Assembly: GCA_033065855.1 (NCBI GenBank)
Contig: JAVXUO010002897.1
Coordinates: forward strand, 512,004-576,003
Origin: Escallonia rubra
Taxonomy: Eukaryota > Streptophyta > Magnoliopsida > Escalloniales > Escalloniaceae
Direction: 5' to 3'
Length of the DNA: 64,000 nucleotides
Shown here in pieces: positions 21,863 to 33,600 of this stretch; positions within the stretch are counted from its first letter, which is position 1, and every line of letters begins with the position of its first letter. The translations under genes and the position numbers were made by a program. The notes under the pieces were generated by a model. That model saw only the letters and a list, made by a program, of their open reading frames with translations. It did no database searches and had not been told where the DNA came from.

Positions 21863-22971
21863 ATAAGCAGCAAGCTCTTCTCTTCAGTATTTACTATTTA
21901 GTTTGATTATTTGATTTAAACTATGTGGTATACACTTTTCGTAAGGTGACTACGAAGTTTTAGTGGCACTATTCATGGAAGAGGTGGGGCGAGGGGGGAA
22001 GGGGATTCGGTTTTTAAAATATAGATATGGATACTAAAAAGATAATAATGCTGAGGGTGAAGTGATAGTTATTTTTTTAGATTTATTCATTTGTGAGGAA
22101 ATGGTGTAAGTGTCCCTCTTAACAACAAATTGGTAGAATTTTAACAAAAAACAAAAGGTGTGAATTTAACCATACACAAAACTTAGTGCCTAATATTGCA
22201 AGAAAGAATACAAATTTACAGATATTTTTTTTCCTGACATGGTTTACGTATTAACTATTTGCTTTAAGACCTTTGTAACTTTTTGGATAAATTACAATTA
22301 TGACCCCTCAAATTTGAGCTTATTATGCTCGCTACATCATAAATACGAGGAAGTATAATGACATGGCGTAAGTTTATTGGTTGATGGTGCTAATTTTTTG
22401 TGTCAAATCACTTCTTAACCCTTTTTAGTGCATCGAATTCACATCATACCATCAAACACAATGCTACACTTCAATTCACAAGTTAGCATTTTTAAATTTA
22501 AAATTTATGAGTAACTTGGAGAATATTACTAAAGGATAAAAAGAGTCATATTACATGCCCATCAGCATCATCAAAATTCGGATAATGATCATCTACTCTT
22601 TAGCATCTCTATAGCATTGTCGGTAGCCCAATAGCCTATGCCAACATCAATCGCCCTTCAAATCTTCTTCCTACAACGCCACTGCCTTGTTGAACTTGAT
22701 CTACCACCCTTTTTCTATCCACATCCCTTCTCATAGCCCCACCAAATCCCTATCACAATTCCAGTCGTAAATCTAAAGTTGTTACAACCATGGGTAAAAC
22801 ACCACCCATGTTTTGCAACCATCCTCTTCCTCGTGTTGGGTCATTCAAAACCTATGATCTTGGTATTTGACCTAAGAAATTAGACCAAATTTGCACACCA
22901 TAGTCATCGGAGTTCGGATGTGTTATCACACACCTCAACATAATTCCTCCGACTAAAACTAATCACGCTAC
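21863..22971. other. Unassigned AT-rich sequence
   Basis: No gene or structured repeat seen. At 22278 a GGATAAATTACAATTATGAC segment resembles a MULE terminus, but no partner was found. Confidence 0.4.
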
Positions 22972-22980
22972 TATAAATTA

Positions 22981-23290
22981 GGGTTAAATACAAAACTATA
23001 CCATGTGATTTACCCATTTTTGCATGTCGTTCCCCGTGTTTGAAACTTTTGCAATAGTGTTCTCTGACCGTGACAAAAGCATTACAAATGATGGTCGTTT
23101 GCTTTTGGATGTTAAGTCCGCATGTACAGTGCGCATGCCATTTTGGCATGGACAGATCTGTCATTTCCTGTACCCCCACCTCCCTTTTCTCTCTCTATTT
23201 AATTTCTTCTTCTTCTTCTGTGCGTGTGTGTGTCTGTGTGCGCGCGCGCACGTTTATCCAATATGGCGTGCTTCTGGAAAAAAATAAAGG
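22981..23290. repeat. Left terminal inverted repeat of the Pack-MULE
   Basis: Inverted counterpart of 24290-24612. It ends inward in a CTTCTTCTTCTTCTG, GTGTGTGTGTCTG and GCGCGCGC microsatellite, followed by TATCCAATATGGCGTGCTTC. Confidence 0.88.
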
Positions 23291-23439
23291 GAGCTCAAAA
23301 TGCATTTCATCAACACGGTAACAGAAAGCATAGAAACATAAGCAATACATAGTCTACCATTCTTCAGTACGTATAGATAGTCAGAATTTACACTACGACG
23401 AAATGTTACTTACAAACTATAAGAGAGAGGCTTTAATCC

Positions 23440-23850
23440 TTTCAATCTATCTGCCTTATCAAATCCCAGAACTCTTCATCAGTTGTCTTAAGCATTAGTG
23501 GCAAATGAATTGACACCCGACTCTTCACAGCCTCCATATACCTAGGCTTTATCCTCTTCTCCAAACTAAAAGCAAAATACTGTGGGAATTCCTTCAGTTC
23601 TTCCAACTTACCTTGCATCTCCTTATGAAAACTCAAACTTTGGCTTGAAATTTTTCTCAACAGTAAATGTCAAGAGCCCTGGACATCTCAAAACATTCCA
23701 ACTGCATCGCTTATTGAAAACCCCAAACTCATTATATAATTCAGCTTTGGAATCAAAGTATTTTTCACACTGGAAACCAACAATACAGAGTCTTGGTAAG
23801 CCAAACTTCTGTTGAATTTCCCTTTCGGGTGTCTGTGAAGATGGGTTGTG
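23440..23850 (-). pseudogene. Captured mTERF-family gene fragment
   Basis: Mitochondrial transcription termination factor (mTERF) proteins are helical-repeat nucleic-acid-binding proteins that act in plant organelles. The minus strand shows, in order: GLPRLCIVGFQCEK (near 23835-23765), TLIPKLNYIMSLGFS (shifted frame), VLRCPGLLTFTVEKNFKPKF (shifted again), and EELKEFPQYFAFSLEKRIKP with LPLMLKTTDEEFWDLI (23660-23442). These are consecutive mTERF repeats with the typical proline spacing. At least three frameshifts break it. It lies wholly inside the MULE arms, so it was carried by the transposon. Confidence 0.8.
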
Positions 23851-24289
23851 GAAAGGGTGAGAACTCTACGTGCTTTGTTTTCGGCGAGTATTCAATGGCG
23901 TCGTAGGAATTGGAATTTGAAGGTTGCATGCTCTCTTGCACATATACCATCGTTTGATCCAAAGTTGATCTGGGAAGTTCAGGTGCTCTTGCGATGGGTT
24001 ATGGTGCTCTGGTGATGATTTGGTTTTTTTTTACTTTATTTTTTGGTAGTAATTTGGAAACTTATTGTTAGAACTAATGATTAAAAGAGAGTTCTGATGT
24101 CGATAACTGCATTGGACATATTATTACAAGTAAACTTAATACTTTTCTATTATTGTTATGATGCTCTTGGCTTTAGAATGGCAAGATTTTTGGGTGTTAT
24201 GTTTGAAGGATTCCAGATTGGAAAATGAGGGATGAAGAAGGGCAATCTAGGACTCTCTATCATATGATGACTTGCTGGTATCAACACTT

Positions 24290-24612
24290 GAAGCATGCCA
24301 TATCGGATAAAACACACACACACACACATCGAGAGAGAGAGAGAGAGAGAGAGAGAAGAAGAAGAAGAAGATGAAATCAAACACAGAGAGAAATGAGAGA
24401 TAGGATTACGAAAAATGACAGATCTGCCCATGCCAAAATGGCATGTGCACAACACATGCGGACGTAACGTCCAAAATTGATTGACCATCCAATTTTGGAC
24501 TTGTTTGCAATGCTTTTGTAAAGGTCATGGAACATTATTTTAAAAGTTGCAAACATGGGGAGCGACCTGCAAAAATGGGCAACCCACATGGGTATAATTT
24601 TGTATTTAACCC
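24290..24612. repeat. Right terminal inverted repeat of the Pack-MULE
   Basis: Contains (CA)n at 24312-24328, (GA)n at 24330-24354 and (GAA)n, then the inverted copy of the left arm up to GTATTTAACCC. Confidence 0.88.
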
Positions 24613-24621
24613 TATAAATTG

Positions 24622-24778
24622 GGTTGATTCAACCATTGCTAATTTTTCATCCATATATCTCTTCATCTCTGACTGACCCCAATGATTTTTGGTAATTGGT
24701 TATGGGGATGGTGGCCTTGGTGGTGGGCGGTTGTGATTGAGGATTGATTGAATTACTAAGGTGGTGATAACTGAAACT

Positions 24779-24831
<53 letters not shown>

Positions 24832-25012
24832 GGAGACATTGGTCAAGGGCATTTTTTGGGTATTTCATTTTTCAATCATTAAATGGACAAAAAAGGGGAG
24901 TTGGCACACCAAACCTTCACCAGTGTAATTTCATCAATGAGAAGGGAAGCAAGTGTAACGAATGCAAACTAGAAGAGCAACAGTGCAATTTAACAATTTC
25001 TTTTAAACAGTG
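24622..25012. repeat. Microsatellite and flanking DNA
   Basis: A CA/GA microsatellite followed by a run of 13 G lies at 24778-24833. The rest is unassigned. Confidence 0.7.
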
Positions 25013-26047
25013 TGTAGACACCCCATTTTTGTAGGCCTTATTTAATTGTATGCGTTATCATAGTTTTCGTTTAACTACATACAACATGGGCTTCATTTGA
25101 TTATTAATTTAGTCCAGTTTAGTAGACCCGTCCAATTAGTTAGTCCAATTAGCTTGGGCTTAACTCATGTTAGAGTCTAGATAGGATAAAGAGTCTAGTA
25201 GTTGCTTTGGTCTTAGCTTAGATTTCTGTTAATATTTCATAATAATCACGTGGGTTTAATTAAAAAGAAATTCTTTTAAAATGGGGTTGGAAAGTATATT
25301 AAGGAGGGGAAGCGTACTTGTCAGTTTTTGTCTAAACTGCCCGGTGCTCCTTTAAGGCTTGAATGTATCGATGGTAAAGGTATATATTGGTCTTTATCAA
25401 TCTTATCTTTTTAAGGCAATAAGGATGACCAATTGGTCTAATTTTGAAATCCTTTGCTCACCAGGCCTCTATATAAACAGCCCTAGGAGGCCCCCAAAGG
25501 GAGGGTCAGCTAGAGGGAGAAGTCCCCCAGAGGTTGTTAGTTTTCTGTGAGATATAGATTACCAAGAGAGTGAGAGAGAGTGAGAGAGACTGGTTCTTTG
25601 TTCATATACTTGTGTGTGTTCATCATTCATACATCGTGAATAATCCAAAGTCGACCACGAGAGAGTCCAAACCAAGAGGTACAATTCTCTAACCTTGTCG
25701 TTTACTTTCATAAATTAGTTTAGAATAGTCGTAGATTTGATCCCATCCCCGCGATCGAGTTTTGGTCTGCGAAGTATAAAATCGAGATTACTTACAACTA
25801 GAATAAGTTGATTTAAATTATATTTTCGAAAACTGCAGAACAAGATTCAGGTCACCTCCCCTAGTGCCAGAACTACGTGGTTTTAATCCCGATTAGTTCG
25901 ATCGGGTACGTAGGTCACTCGATCTTTGTTGTTGAGTTCAAGTTAGATTTAATTTAGGATTTGTGCTTATATTATTTTGGTTTGTATAACATCATTAAAT
26001 ATCACATTAAAACAAGTATAGACCGTTTATGATATGAGTGCCTAACA
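25013..26047 (+). repeat. Probable solo LTR or LTR remnant (Tat/Ogre-like)
   Basis: Begins TGTAGACACCCCATTTTTG, a start typical of Tat/Ogre gypsy LTRs. It has a TATA box CTATATAAAC at 25470 about 90 bp before a purine-rich leader and may end GAGTGCCTAACA at 26047. No internal region follows on either side. The end point and family are tentative. Confidence 0.45.
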
Positions 26048-26123
26048 TATTCTCGTCGTATACTTTAGTCCTTGAATCTGAATATCTGGTTTCGTAAGAT
26101 TCAGAAGCTTTATCGGACACTTA

Positions 26124-26484
26124 GGCCCCGTTGGACAGGGCTTTTTTTTCAGTTTTTTTTTCTTCTTCAGTTTTGGAAACTTGAAAAAATAAACGCGTTT
26201 GATAACAATTTTTTTTTCTTCAGTTTAAAAAATCAATTTTTAAACCAAGGCTGTTTTTAAAAACTCCAAAAATCAGTTTCGATTTTCAATTTTGGTTTTT
26301 TTTATTAGACCACCACCACCCTCCCACCGCCGGCCACCACCACCGCAATCCACCACCAAAAAAAAAAAACTCAAAATATCAAACACCCACTTGTTTTTGT
26401 AAAAAAAAAAATAAATAATTTTAATTGCTCTTTAGTTTTTTTTTTTTTGGAAACTGAAAAAAAAATGTGTTGTTAAACAGAACC
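26124..26484. mobile_element. Tourist-like MITE (PIF/Harbinger)
   Basis: Inverted ends GGCCCCGTTGGACA (26124) and TGTTAAACAGAACC (26484, inverted GGTTCTGTTTAACA) are flanked by TTA on both sides (26121-26123, 26485-26487), the target site of PIF/Harbinger elements. The interior is rich in A/T runs with complementary AACTGAAAAAAAA/TTTTTTTTCAGTT stretches. No coding sequence. Confidence 0.65.
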
Positions 26485-26487
26485 TTA

Positions 26488-27600
26488 GTGACAAAATTAG
26501 GGTTTTCTTGTTTTTTATATTTTAGTTATTTAGTTAACCCTAGAAAGTAAGACGGTGACTAAAAAAACTAGTCTTTTTTTAATGCGCCCAGTGTGTACAC
26601 TCGATTTTCAAATGGTTACACTAAGTAGAGGCGTATAGTCTTTTGTCGATAATGGGTTGAGACAAGCAAGTTAAATATTCACCGGCAGACAAGCACTATT
26701 GCCACAATTGTCAATTTAACCATCATCTGCAAAATTATTTGAGCATATTTGAAAAACATCATTCCTACTGGTTAGTAATATAACAAAGAATAACATTGTG
26801 CTCCGTTTCTAGACATAAAATGTAGATACACAGTGATGATTTCACACATTCCATTTTGAAGGATCCGCATGAAAGAATATTAAAACTATAAAAGCTTTTG
26901 TACCTAATTCACCATTTTGCCGAACCAGAGCGGGAGGAAAGGAGAGAACAAGAATGCTAGAGTATCCAATATAATACGTTTTATTTAGTGAGAGTGCAAA
27001 TGCATAGAACAAAAGCAAGAGGGAGGACTGAGATACGCATCGTTGACCATTTTAGAAGGACGTAATGACTTAGCAATGACCCTATTGCCAAACCCTAACT
27101 CTGAAAAGTTCTTACTAGAAAATATTATATGTGATCCGGGACCAATCCTACCCACAATCAGTACTATTTGAGATATAGTAAAATAATTTCTCTCTCTGTT
27201 AACACCTTTTCCTATCGTATAAATTTTCTTGAATCCAACTGTCTGAATGATTGGGACAATGCAATATTTACTCAATTTCCGCACGCCATGAATCAAAGTT
27301 GTTCTCTCAACAATAATTACCAAAGGCTCAACTTATATATGTTCATTATTTGAAGTTATTATTATCCGGATTCCTTTGACTATACTCACACTTTACTTTT
27401 GTCTTTAAAATCATTTAGAGCACGAAATGTAGAGTTCGGTTAGCAATAAACCTTAAATTTTACTAACACCACTCTCCAGTTTCAACGCATGTGGCATACA
27501 TTCCACCTGGCATCACATAAGTGGACAGTCCATCTTCGTCCGCCACAAGTGCAAAGTTACAAAGCACTCTAAAACCCTAAACCGTACTCACTCTCTCTCT
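26488..27600. other. Intergenic region upstream of the La gene
   Basis: No gene recognised. It should contain the La gene promoter; I cannot place a TATA box with confidence. Confidence 0.4.
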
Positions 27601-27665
27601 CTCGCTCGCTCGCTTCTCTACACTTGGCTCTGTCTGCGTCTGAACCCTTCAATCCCTGCACAACA
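27590..27665 (+). promoter_or_regulatory. Putative 5' leader of the La gene with CT-rich tract
   Basis: An ACTCTCTCTCTCTCGCTCGC pyrimidine tract precedes the start codon by about 60 bases. CT-rich leaders are common near plant transcription starts. The transcription start itself is inferred. Confidence 0.4.
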
Positions 27666-30600
27666 ATGGCGTCGGTCGTGTCGTTGGACGAAGAAACCGT
27701 AAAGAAAGTCATTCGACAGGTTTAATTTTGATCAGCTTTTATCGCTTTTCTAGCGTACTCTACTCAAATCAATTATATATTAATCGATTGAAGAAAAAAT
27801 GAGCATTTGTATGTATCTTGAATGCAGGTCGAGTTCTACTTCAGTGATAGTAATCTTCCTAGAGACAAATTTCTCATGTCTACCATTAGCGAAAGTGAAG
27901 ATGGCAGTATCCTCGTCGTGTGTGTGTCTGTGTTTTTATGTTTGCGCATATGTAGATTTATACATGTATGTGTATGTCGAAGTTTCAAGTTCATAGGATA
28001 ATTTTAAACTAGGGCACCGAGTAAAGTCAAAAAGTCAGAGGACAAATCTATGAGGCTAAGGAAAAGTATGATACGTCTAATTCAGTTCAGTTGACTGATT
28101 TCTCCTGCTATGTGTTTGGGTGTTGGGGGTGGGGGGCACGGCGTACTCGAAGTGCAGAGGAAATTTGGTTCAGAGGGTGTCATGCGATTTCTGATGCTTG
28201 TAGATATTTTCAGTGATGGGAGTTTTATTGTTTGGGGAGTTTGGAATGGAATTTTGTTTTTAGCAACTTTATTGTGTTGTTCTTGACTGATACGCTAGTG
28301 ATAAGTTTGGCATTGATATGTTCGTTCTCTCGGATGAGAACCCATCTCGGTTTGGGAGATGCAAAGCCGGAAGATGTTTCAGAAGACACAGTGAAGGCAG
28401 TCGCTGAAACTTTAAGGACTTCTACTTTTCTTAAGGTTTCCGAAGATGGTGAGTCTTAGGCTTTTAGTAGTGCCGAATTTCCCTTATAATTATGCTCTTT
28501 TTGGTTAATTACCAATAGGAAGACAGCAGGTGGAAGTTCTATTTTCTTCTTCTAAATATGGGCTGGTTTATAAGTTGTTTATGGATTTCAGGGAAGAAGA
28601 TTGGTAGGGCTAAGGAACTTCCTAAGCCAGAAGAGATTATTGAGCAGTTAGATGTGCGAACTATCGCTGCATCGCCACTACAGTATGATTCAAAGCTTGA
28701 AGATGTGGAGTCTTTCTTCACTCAGATTGCCAAGGTAATACTTTATAGAAGACCTGTTTTGACGATACCATATTCATGTTGTATCCTACAACATGTGTTC
28801 TGTGCCATGTTACCCTGCTGCTTGAAGACTTCTACTTCCCTACTGTTTAACGTATTTAGAAGATTTGAATCACTAAGTTTGAACTTTGATAAACTACCAG
28901 TTATGACTTCTCTTCTTGTGTTCTTACTTTGATAAAGTACCGGTTTTGACTTCTTGTGATCTTACTTCGCTTCTTTTAGTATAATTGTTGATCCTGAAGT
29001 TTAGTACAACTCATGTAATTGTACTTCGAGATGTTTGACAGTTTATTTTCATTGTATCCATATGTTTGTATTCATACATTACTTCTAATTTCAGGTCAAT
29101 AGTGTGAGGTTGCCCCGCCATGTTGCAGACAAAAGGCTATTTTGTGGCACTGCTCTAATTGAGTTTTCAACGGAGGAAGATGCTGCAAAGATTCTGACCC
29201 AAAGCTTGGCTTATGAAGGGGTCGAGTTGGAGCTAAAGCCTAAGTAAGCAATGATTGTGGTTGTGAATTTTTAGGAAAGTTAGTAGCAATTATGGTGTAT
29301 ATTTTCCTGCTAATATAGAAACTCATCTGTTGAAAAGCTAATGGCTGCAAACTATCGCTAGTTTCCTGGTCCAAATCCCAGTCATTCGTTCAACTTTTAC
29401 AATCGCATTTATGTCTAGAATGTTTGGTAGGGTTCTTACCATATATCAGATCCAAACTGGACATCAAACCAGCAAAGGCACGGTTTACAGTTCATTGGTT
29501 CAATTGATGGTTCGACCTCTTCTATAAATAAAATATTATGCATTGACTTAAGATATATAATACCATTAATATATGATGATGACAAACAATTATTAGATAT
29601 AGTTAAACTTAATTAGTTTATTCTGAATTTATGTCGAAAATATTTGAGTTCCCCAAGTGTTTCCACACATATCCCAAAAGAGAAAATAATTTGTCGTTAA
29701 GGTAAGTGTAGCACATTGAAATTCTAGTACATAAAATATGCTGTTGTGGGTTGACACAAAAAAGGGGATTGATCTTTTGGCTCAAAGTGTGGAGCAACAA
29801 CCTAGTGTCCAAGGATCCAGTTTTTCAATTAATAAAATTATTTTCTTCCAATAAAGTTTAGTTTCTGAGCACTGGACATGCGGGCTTCATCCAGTTCTAA
29901 CCGAAATCACAAGGTTCAGAATGAATCAGTCTGGCTTTGTGCATTTTCAGTTCAGATTGAGAGCTCAACGAGCAATCTGGCCGGTTCACGGTTGAACCTG
30001 TCTTACTAACATGAGTAGTAGTCTGCAGTATCATTGACTGGGGGATGTGATTATGGTTTGGGTTTCGGTACTTCATTTTTCTCTTTAGCTTTTTGTGGTT
30101 AATTTTCTTTTTTGTTGCATTTTATTTGGAGGCTTAGCCCGACCTTGTTTTTCTGCATGTCTTTCTTTTATGATTGTCAATTATGCGGCTCTGTTATAAA
30201 TGATGCGCCTGCTTGGCGCTTATTGAACTGACTTACCCGTATTTGAGATATAGGGTCAGGATAAAGGGATATGTAGGCTCAGAGTGGTACTTGTAAATCC
30301 AGACCCAATCCTTTTTTGTTGCATCTTAGTCATCTTTTTTTGGATATTTGATGACATTTAGTTAGGCTGGCAGCTGGCTTTATGGATTAGAAATGCAGAA
30401 ACAGCCTTCAGAAAGTGGTTTGGCACTTTGCACGTAAACTCTCCTTAGTATTGATAGTCTCAGGCACTAGGCTATTCTTATTATGAAACCTTTTTTCATT
30501 GAAATTTGGTCTTAGCAAATTTGAGGAGGGCCGTTACTAAATAGGGGTGTGATAGCATTATTGATGGGTCGCCAGAGTTCCTACAATTTATTTCCTTCGG

Positions 30601-33600
30601 GGACAGGGAGAGCCATTCAAGATACAGTTCCCAGAGATTTTTAGACTGGCAGTAGATAGGGAAGCCATCAGGCCACTCCAGCAGATTACTTGTCTTTCAA
30701 GTAGTGGCAATGCTTGGAACCCGATTTTCAGGATTTGAAAGTTAAGTCAGTACATCTTTTTCTTGCAGCTCTGGAGGAGGGAACTTTTTCTTCTCAAATC
30801 GAGGATAGAGTGCGGACTTTTTTGTATTCGTTCATCTATGCCTCTGGGAGGGATTCTGGAGGAAATTTCCCGTGGAGGAAGATCTGGCAGTGTCAATACA
30901 CTCTAAAGTCAGCTTCCATGTGTTGACCACAACTCGCAATTCAACCTTGACATGCGATAACCTGAGGAAGAGGGGGCACATATTGGCGAGCTGCGGTGTT
31001 ATGTGCAAGAAGGTCGGGGAGACTGGATCACCTTCTTATTGATTGTGAGGTGGCTGGGAGTTTGTGTTTGCTTGGTCCCTACTGTGTTTGGGCTGCAGTG
31101 ATTTTGGGTAATGGTGCCACAGCAGGTGGGCGGGAGGGCATATGGCCTCGTTTTATCCTTTGTATCCAGTTTGGAGGGAACGAAACAGGGGAATGTTTGA
31201 TGGGCAGAACTCTTGGCTGCATGCAATATTCTTGAGCTCCCTTTGTTACTTGCTCAAGGAGGATTTTCCAGCATTTGTAGTGCGCTTTGCAAATGTCAAA
31301 TCTGCAGGTCATCCTATTTCCGATAGGGATTTCACTTGTTATTCATCATCCAGGTTAATGAACTAAGCCAGATAGTTATGAGTGACAGAAGCAATTCTCA
31401 GCCCACAATACTCAAGCAGTCCAACAACCACAATTTTTGTGCTAGCATTACTTGTAACCCGGCCATCCCCACTGATATAACTGGAGGCCTAGCAGTTGAT
31501 CAATCATCCTTCAAGCCACAACCCTCAGACAGCCCAATAGCTATCTTCCTATCCAGATAATCTAGTACAAACCACAACCCTCACTATGAGTTCCATAAAA
31601 CTCAAGGATTCCGAAACCATCACCTAGAGTTTTCAGTTTTCTCTCAATCCTTCTCGTTCTTGTCAAATTGTTGCTCGAACAAAATTTGTTGCTACAGAAT
31701 ATATTTAGGGAATAGGAACTTTGTGAAACATGTTCTTTTCGTCCTTTTCCTGATACCAATCTCACTAACTAAAAAAACTGACAGCACAAGGAGATTGGTG
31801 TTAAGATTTGAACTTTATACTTTTGCTCACAGATCGCTCTATATAGGTCGCCTATCTCTCTGTGAAACCTTCTTTTGGGTTTAATCAATGTTAGAGTCTA
31901 GCTAGTCCTAGTCTAGTTTGGTCTCCTTTAGATTGGTTTAGACGTTTTATGCCCTGAAGACATCTTATAACACTCCAGAAGTTGGGTGGGGGCCGAGCAA
32001 TATCTGCCAGCAACCCAGGTCCGAGTCGAGTTGATGACCCACGTCCTGGTCAGCAGCGAGGCGGTCCGGCTACCAAGATCTGACCCGACTAGCAGGGGGC
32101 ATGTTGGATCCTGTGTGAATCAGCAAGGACCACCTTGCAAAGCTAAATTCTCCTGGATGACAGATCGTGTAGTATCGTGAGGGAAGGGTGAAAAGAACCC
32201 CCATTGAGAAGCAAAATAGTAAATGGAACTGTAAGCTCCCAAGCAGTGGGTCCCCAAGGGCTCTAACCTCGTGCCTGTTGAAGAATGAGCCGGCGACTCG
32301 TAGGCAGGGAGTTGGTTAAGGGAACTTACCAGAGCCGTGGGGAGAGCGAGTATGCATAGGGTAATTTATTGTTTATGGACCCAAACCCCAGTGATCTATC
32401 ATGACCAGAATATAGCTCCAAGGTTCTACCACGTGGAAATTCTCTTTAATGTAACTTAAGCTTTAGCTAGTCGTGAGGAGTGACCCATTACCCTGCTTTT
32501 AGGCTCTACTACTAAGGCTTTTCATGGGCTTATGGGCCCTTGTTGTTGTGTTCAGCATAAAAGTGAATGATGCAATGCATGTTTCTAAAATATACTGTTG
32601 CAAATTTTAGGAAGGATTTTGATGCAGAAAGAGCAAAGCAAGCAGAAGAAGTTGATAATTCCCACTCTCAAGCAGGTCCAAATTCTAAAAACAGTCCAAA
32701 TTCGGAAGCAAAGTAAGTTTCGGCAACATTATGTGTCTTTGCTTAGTTTACCTCTCCCTTTCTAATTAAGTGAACTTGTGATGATCGCAGCTACCCTAAA
32801 GGCGTACTCATTGCATTTAAGTTGAAGAGCATATCAGCTGGTAGTCAAGATTCAGCCTGTGAGAATGCTGTTGTCCATGAAACAAATACTGCATTGGAAT
32901 CCCCAGAAAATCATACCGAAGGGTGTGAACGGAATGGGTCAGAAAATGTTAAAGACGATGAAGAAAACCTTAGGGAAAATGTTGAGAAGGCGAATGAAGA
33001 AAAGGTTGATGAAAAAACTAGTTTGGACAGTGAAGAAGCTGAAGATGGAAAGAAATCTATTGGTAGTCCGATGCAGAAGGATGACGATAAAGCAGCATGC
33101 AATCGTAAAACATTTGCCGAAACTTACGAGGATAACATGGATGTTGTTGTGCGTGAAGATTTGAAGAGTCTTTTCCAGAAATTTGGCTCCGTTAAGGTAT
33201 GCTCATTATTCATCACAAACCTAGCGAAGTCTGACAATACATGCTACCTGTTCTTTGAATTGAGGAGAAAGGTCCTAGTCCAGATTTTTTTTCTTTTTTT
33301 TTTTCAACGTTTTGGCATTTCCTTATCCCAAAAAGGTACTAAAAATATCTAAATCAAAATAAAATTTATATTCTCCAACCAAAAATGGAAAACATTTATT
33401 CTTGACAGTACTTACATATAGTTTATGTGAAAATTATGTGGAAATTATATAACCCTAATTAATTGATCGTATTTGACTTGTACGCTTGTTTAGGATGTGA
33501 GTCATATTTTATAAGTTTCCCAATCTACCCCAAGAGAGAGAAAGAGAGAGGCAGGGAAGAAAGTGGGCCAAGAGAGTGAAAAATGGGTTGGTAGAAGATT

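Larger units (their letters stand above)
22981..24612. mobile_element. MULE-type transposon with long inverted termini (Pack-MULE)
   Basis: The left end GGGTTAAATACAAAA (22981) and right end TTTTGTATTTAACCC (24612) are the tips of inverted arms about 310-320 bp long. The arms share TTTTTGCATGTCG/CGACCTGCAAAAA, CCATTTTGGCATGGACAGAT and a GA/CT plus CA/TG microsatellite, and diverge by roughly 20%. Flanking nonamers are TATAAATTA (22972-22980) and TATAAATTG (24613-24621), a 9-bp target duplication with one change, as made by Mutator-like elements. No transposase is present; the interior carries an mTERF gene fragment. Confidence 0.88.
29244..32610 (+). other. Intron 5 of the La gene, 3.4 kb, with two foreign insertions
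   Basis: Bounded by donor AA/GTAAGC and acceptor TTTTAG/GAAGG. It is much longer than the other introns and contains a LINE fragment (about 30560-31370) and plastid rDNA (about 32015-32412). The splice borders are intact. Confidence 0.85.

Noticed and set aside
22278..22310. MULE-like terminus GGATAAATTACAATTATGAC
   Set aside because: No inverted partner or 9-bp flanking duplication found within the window.
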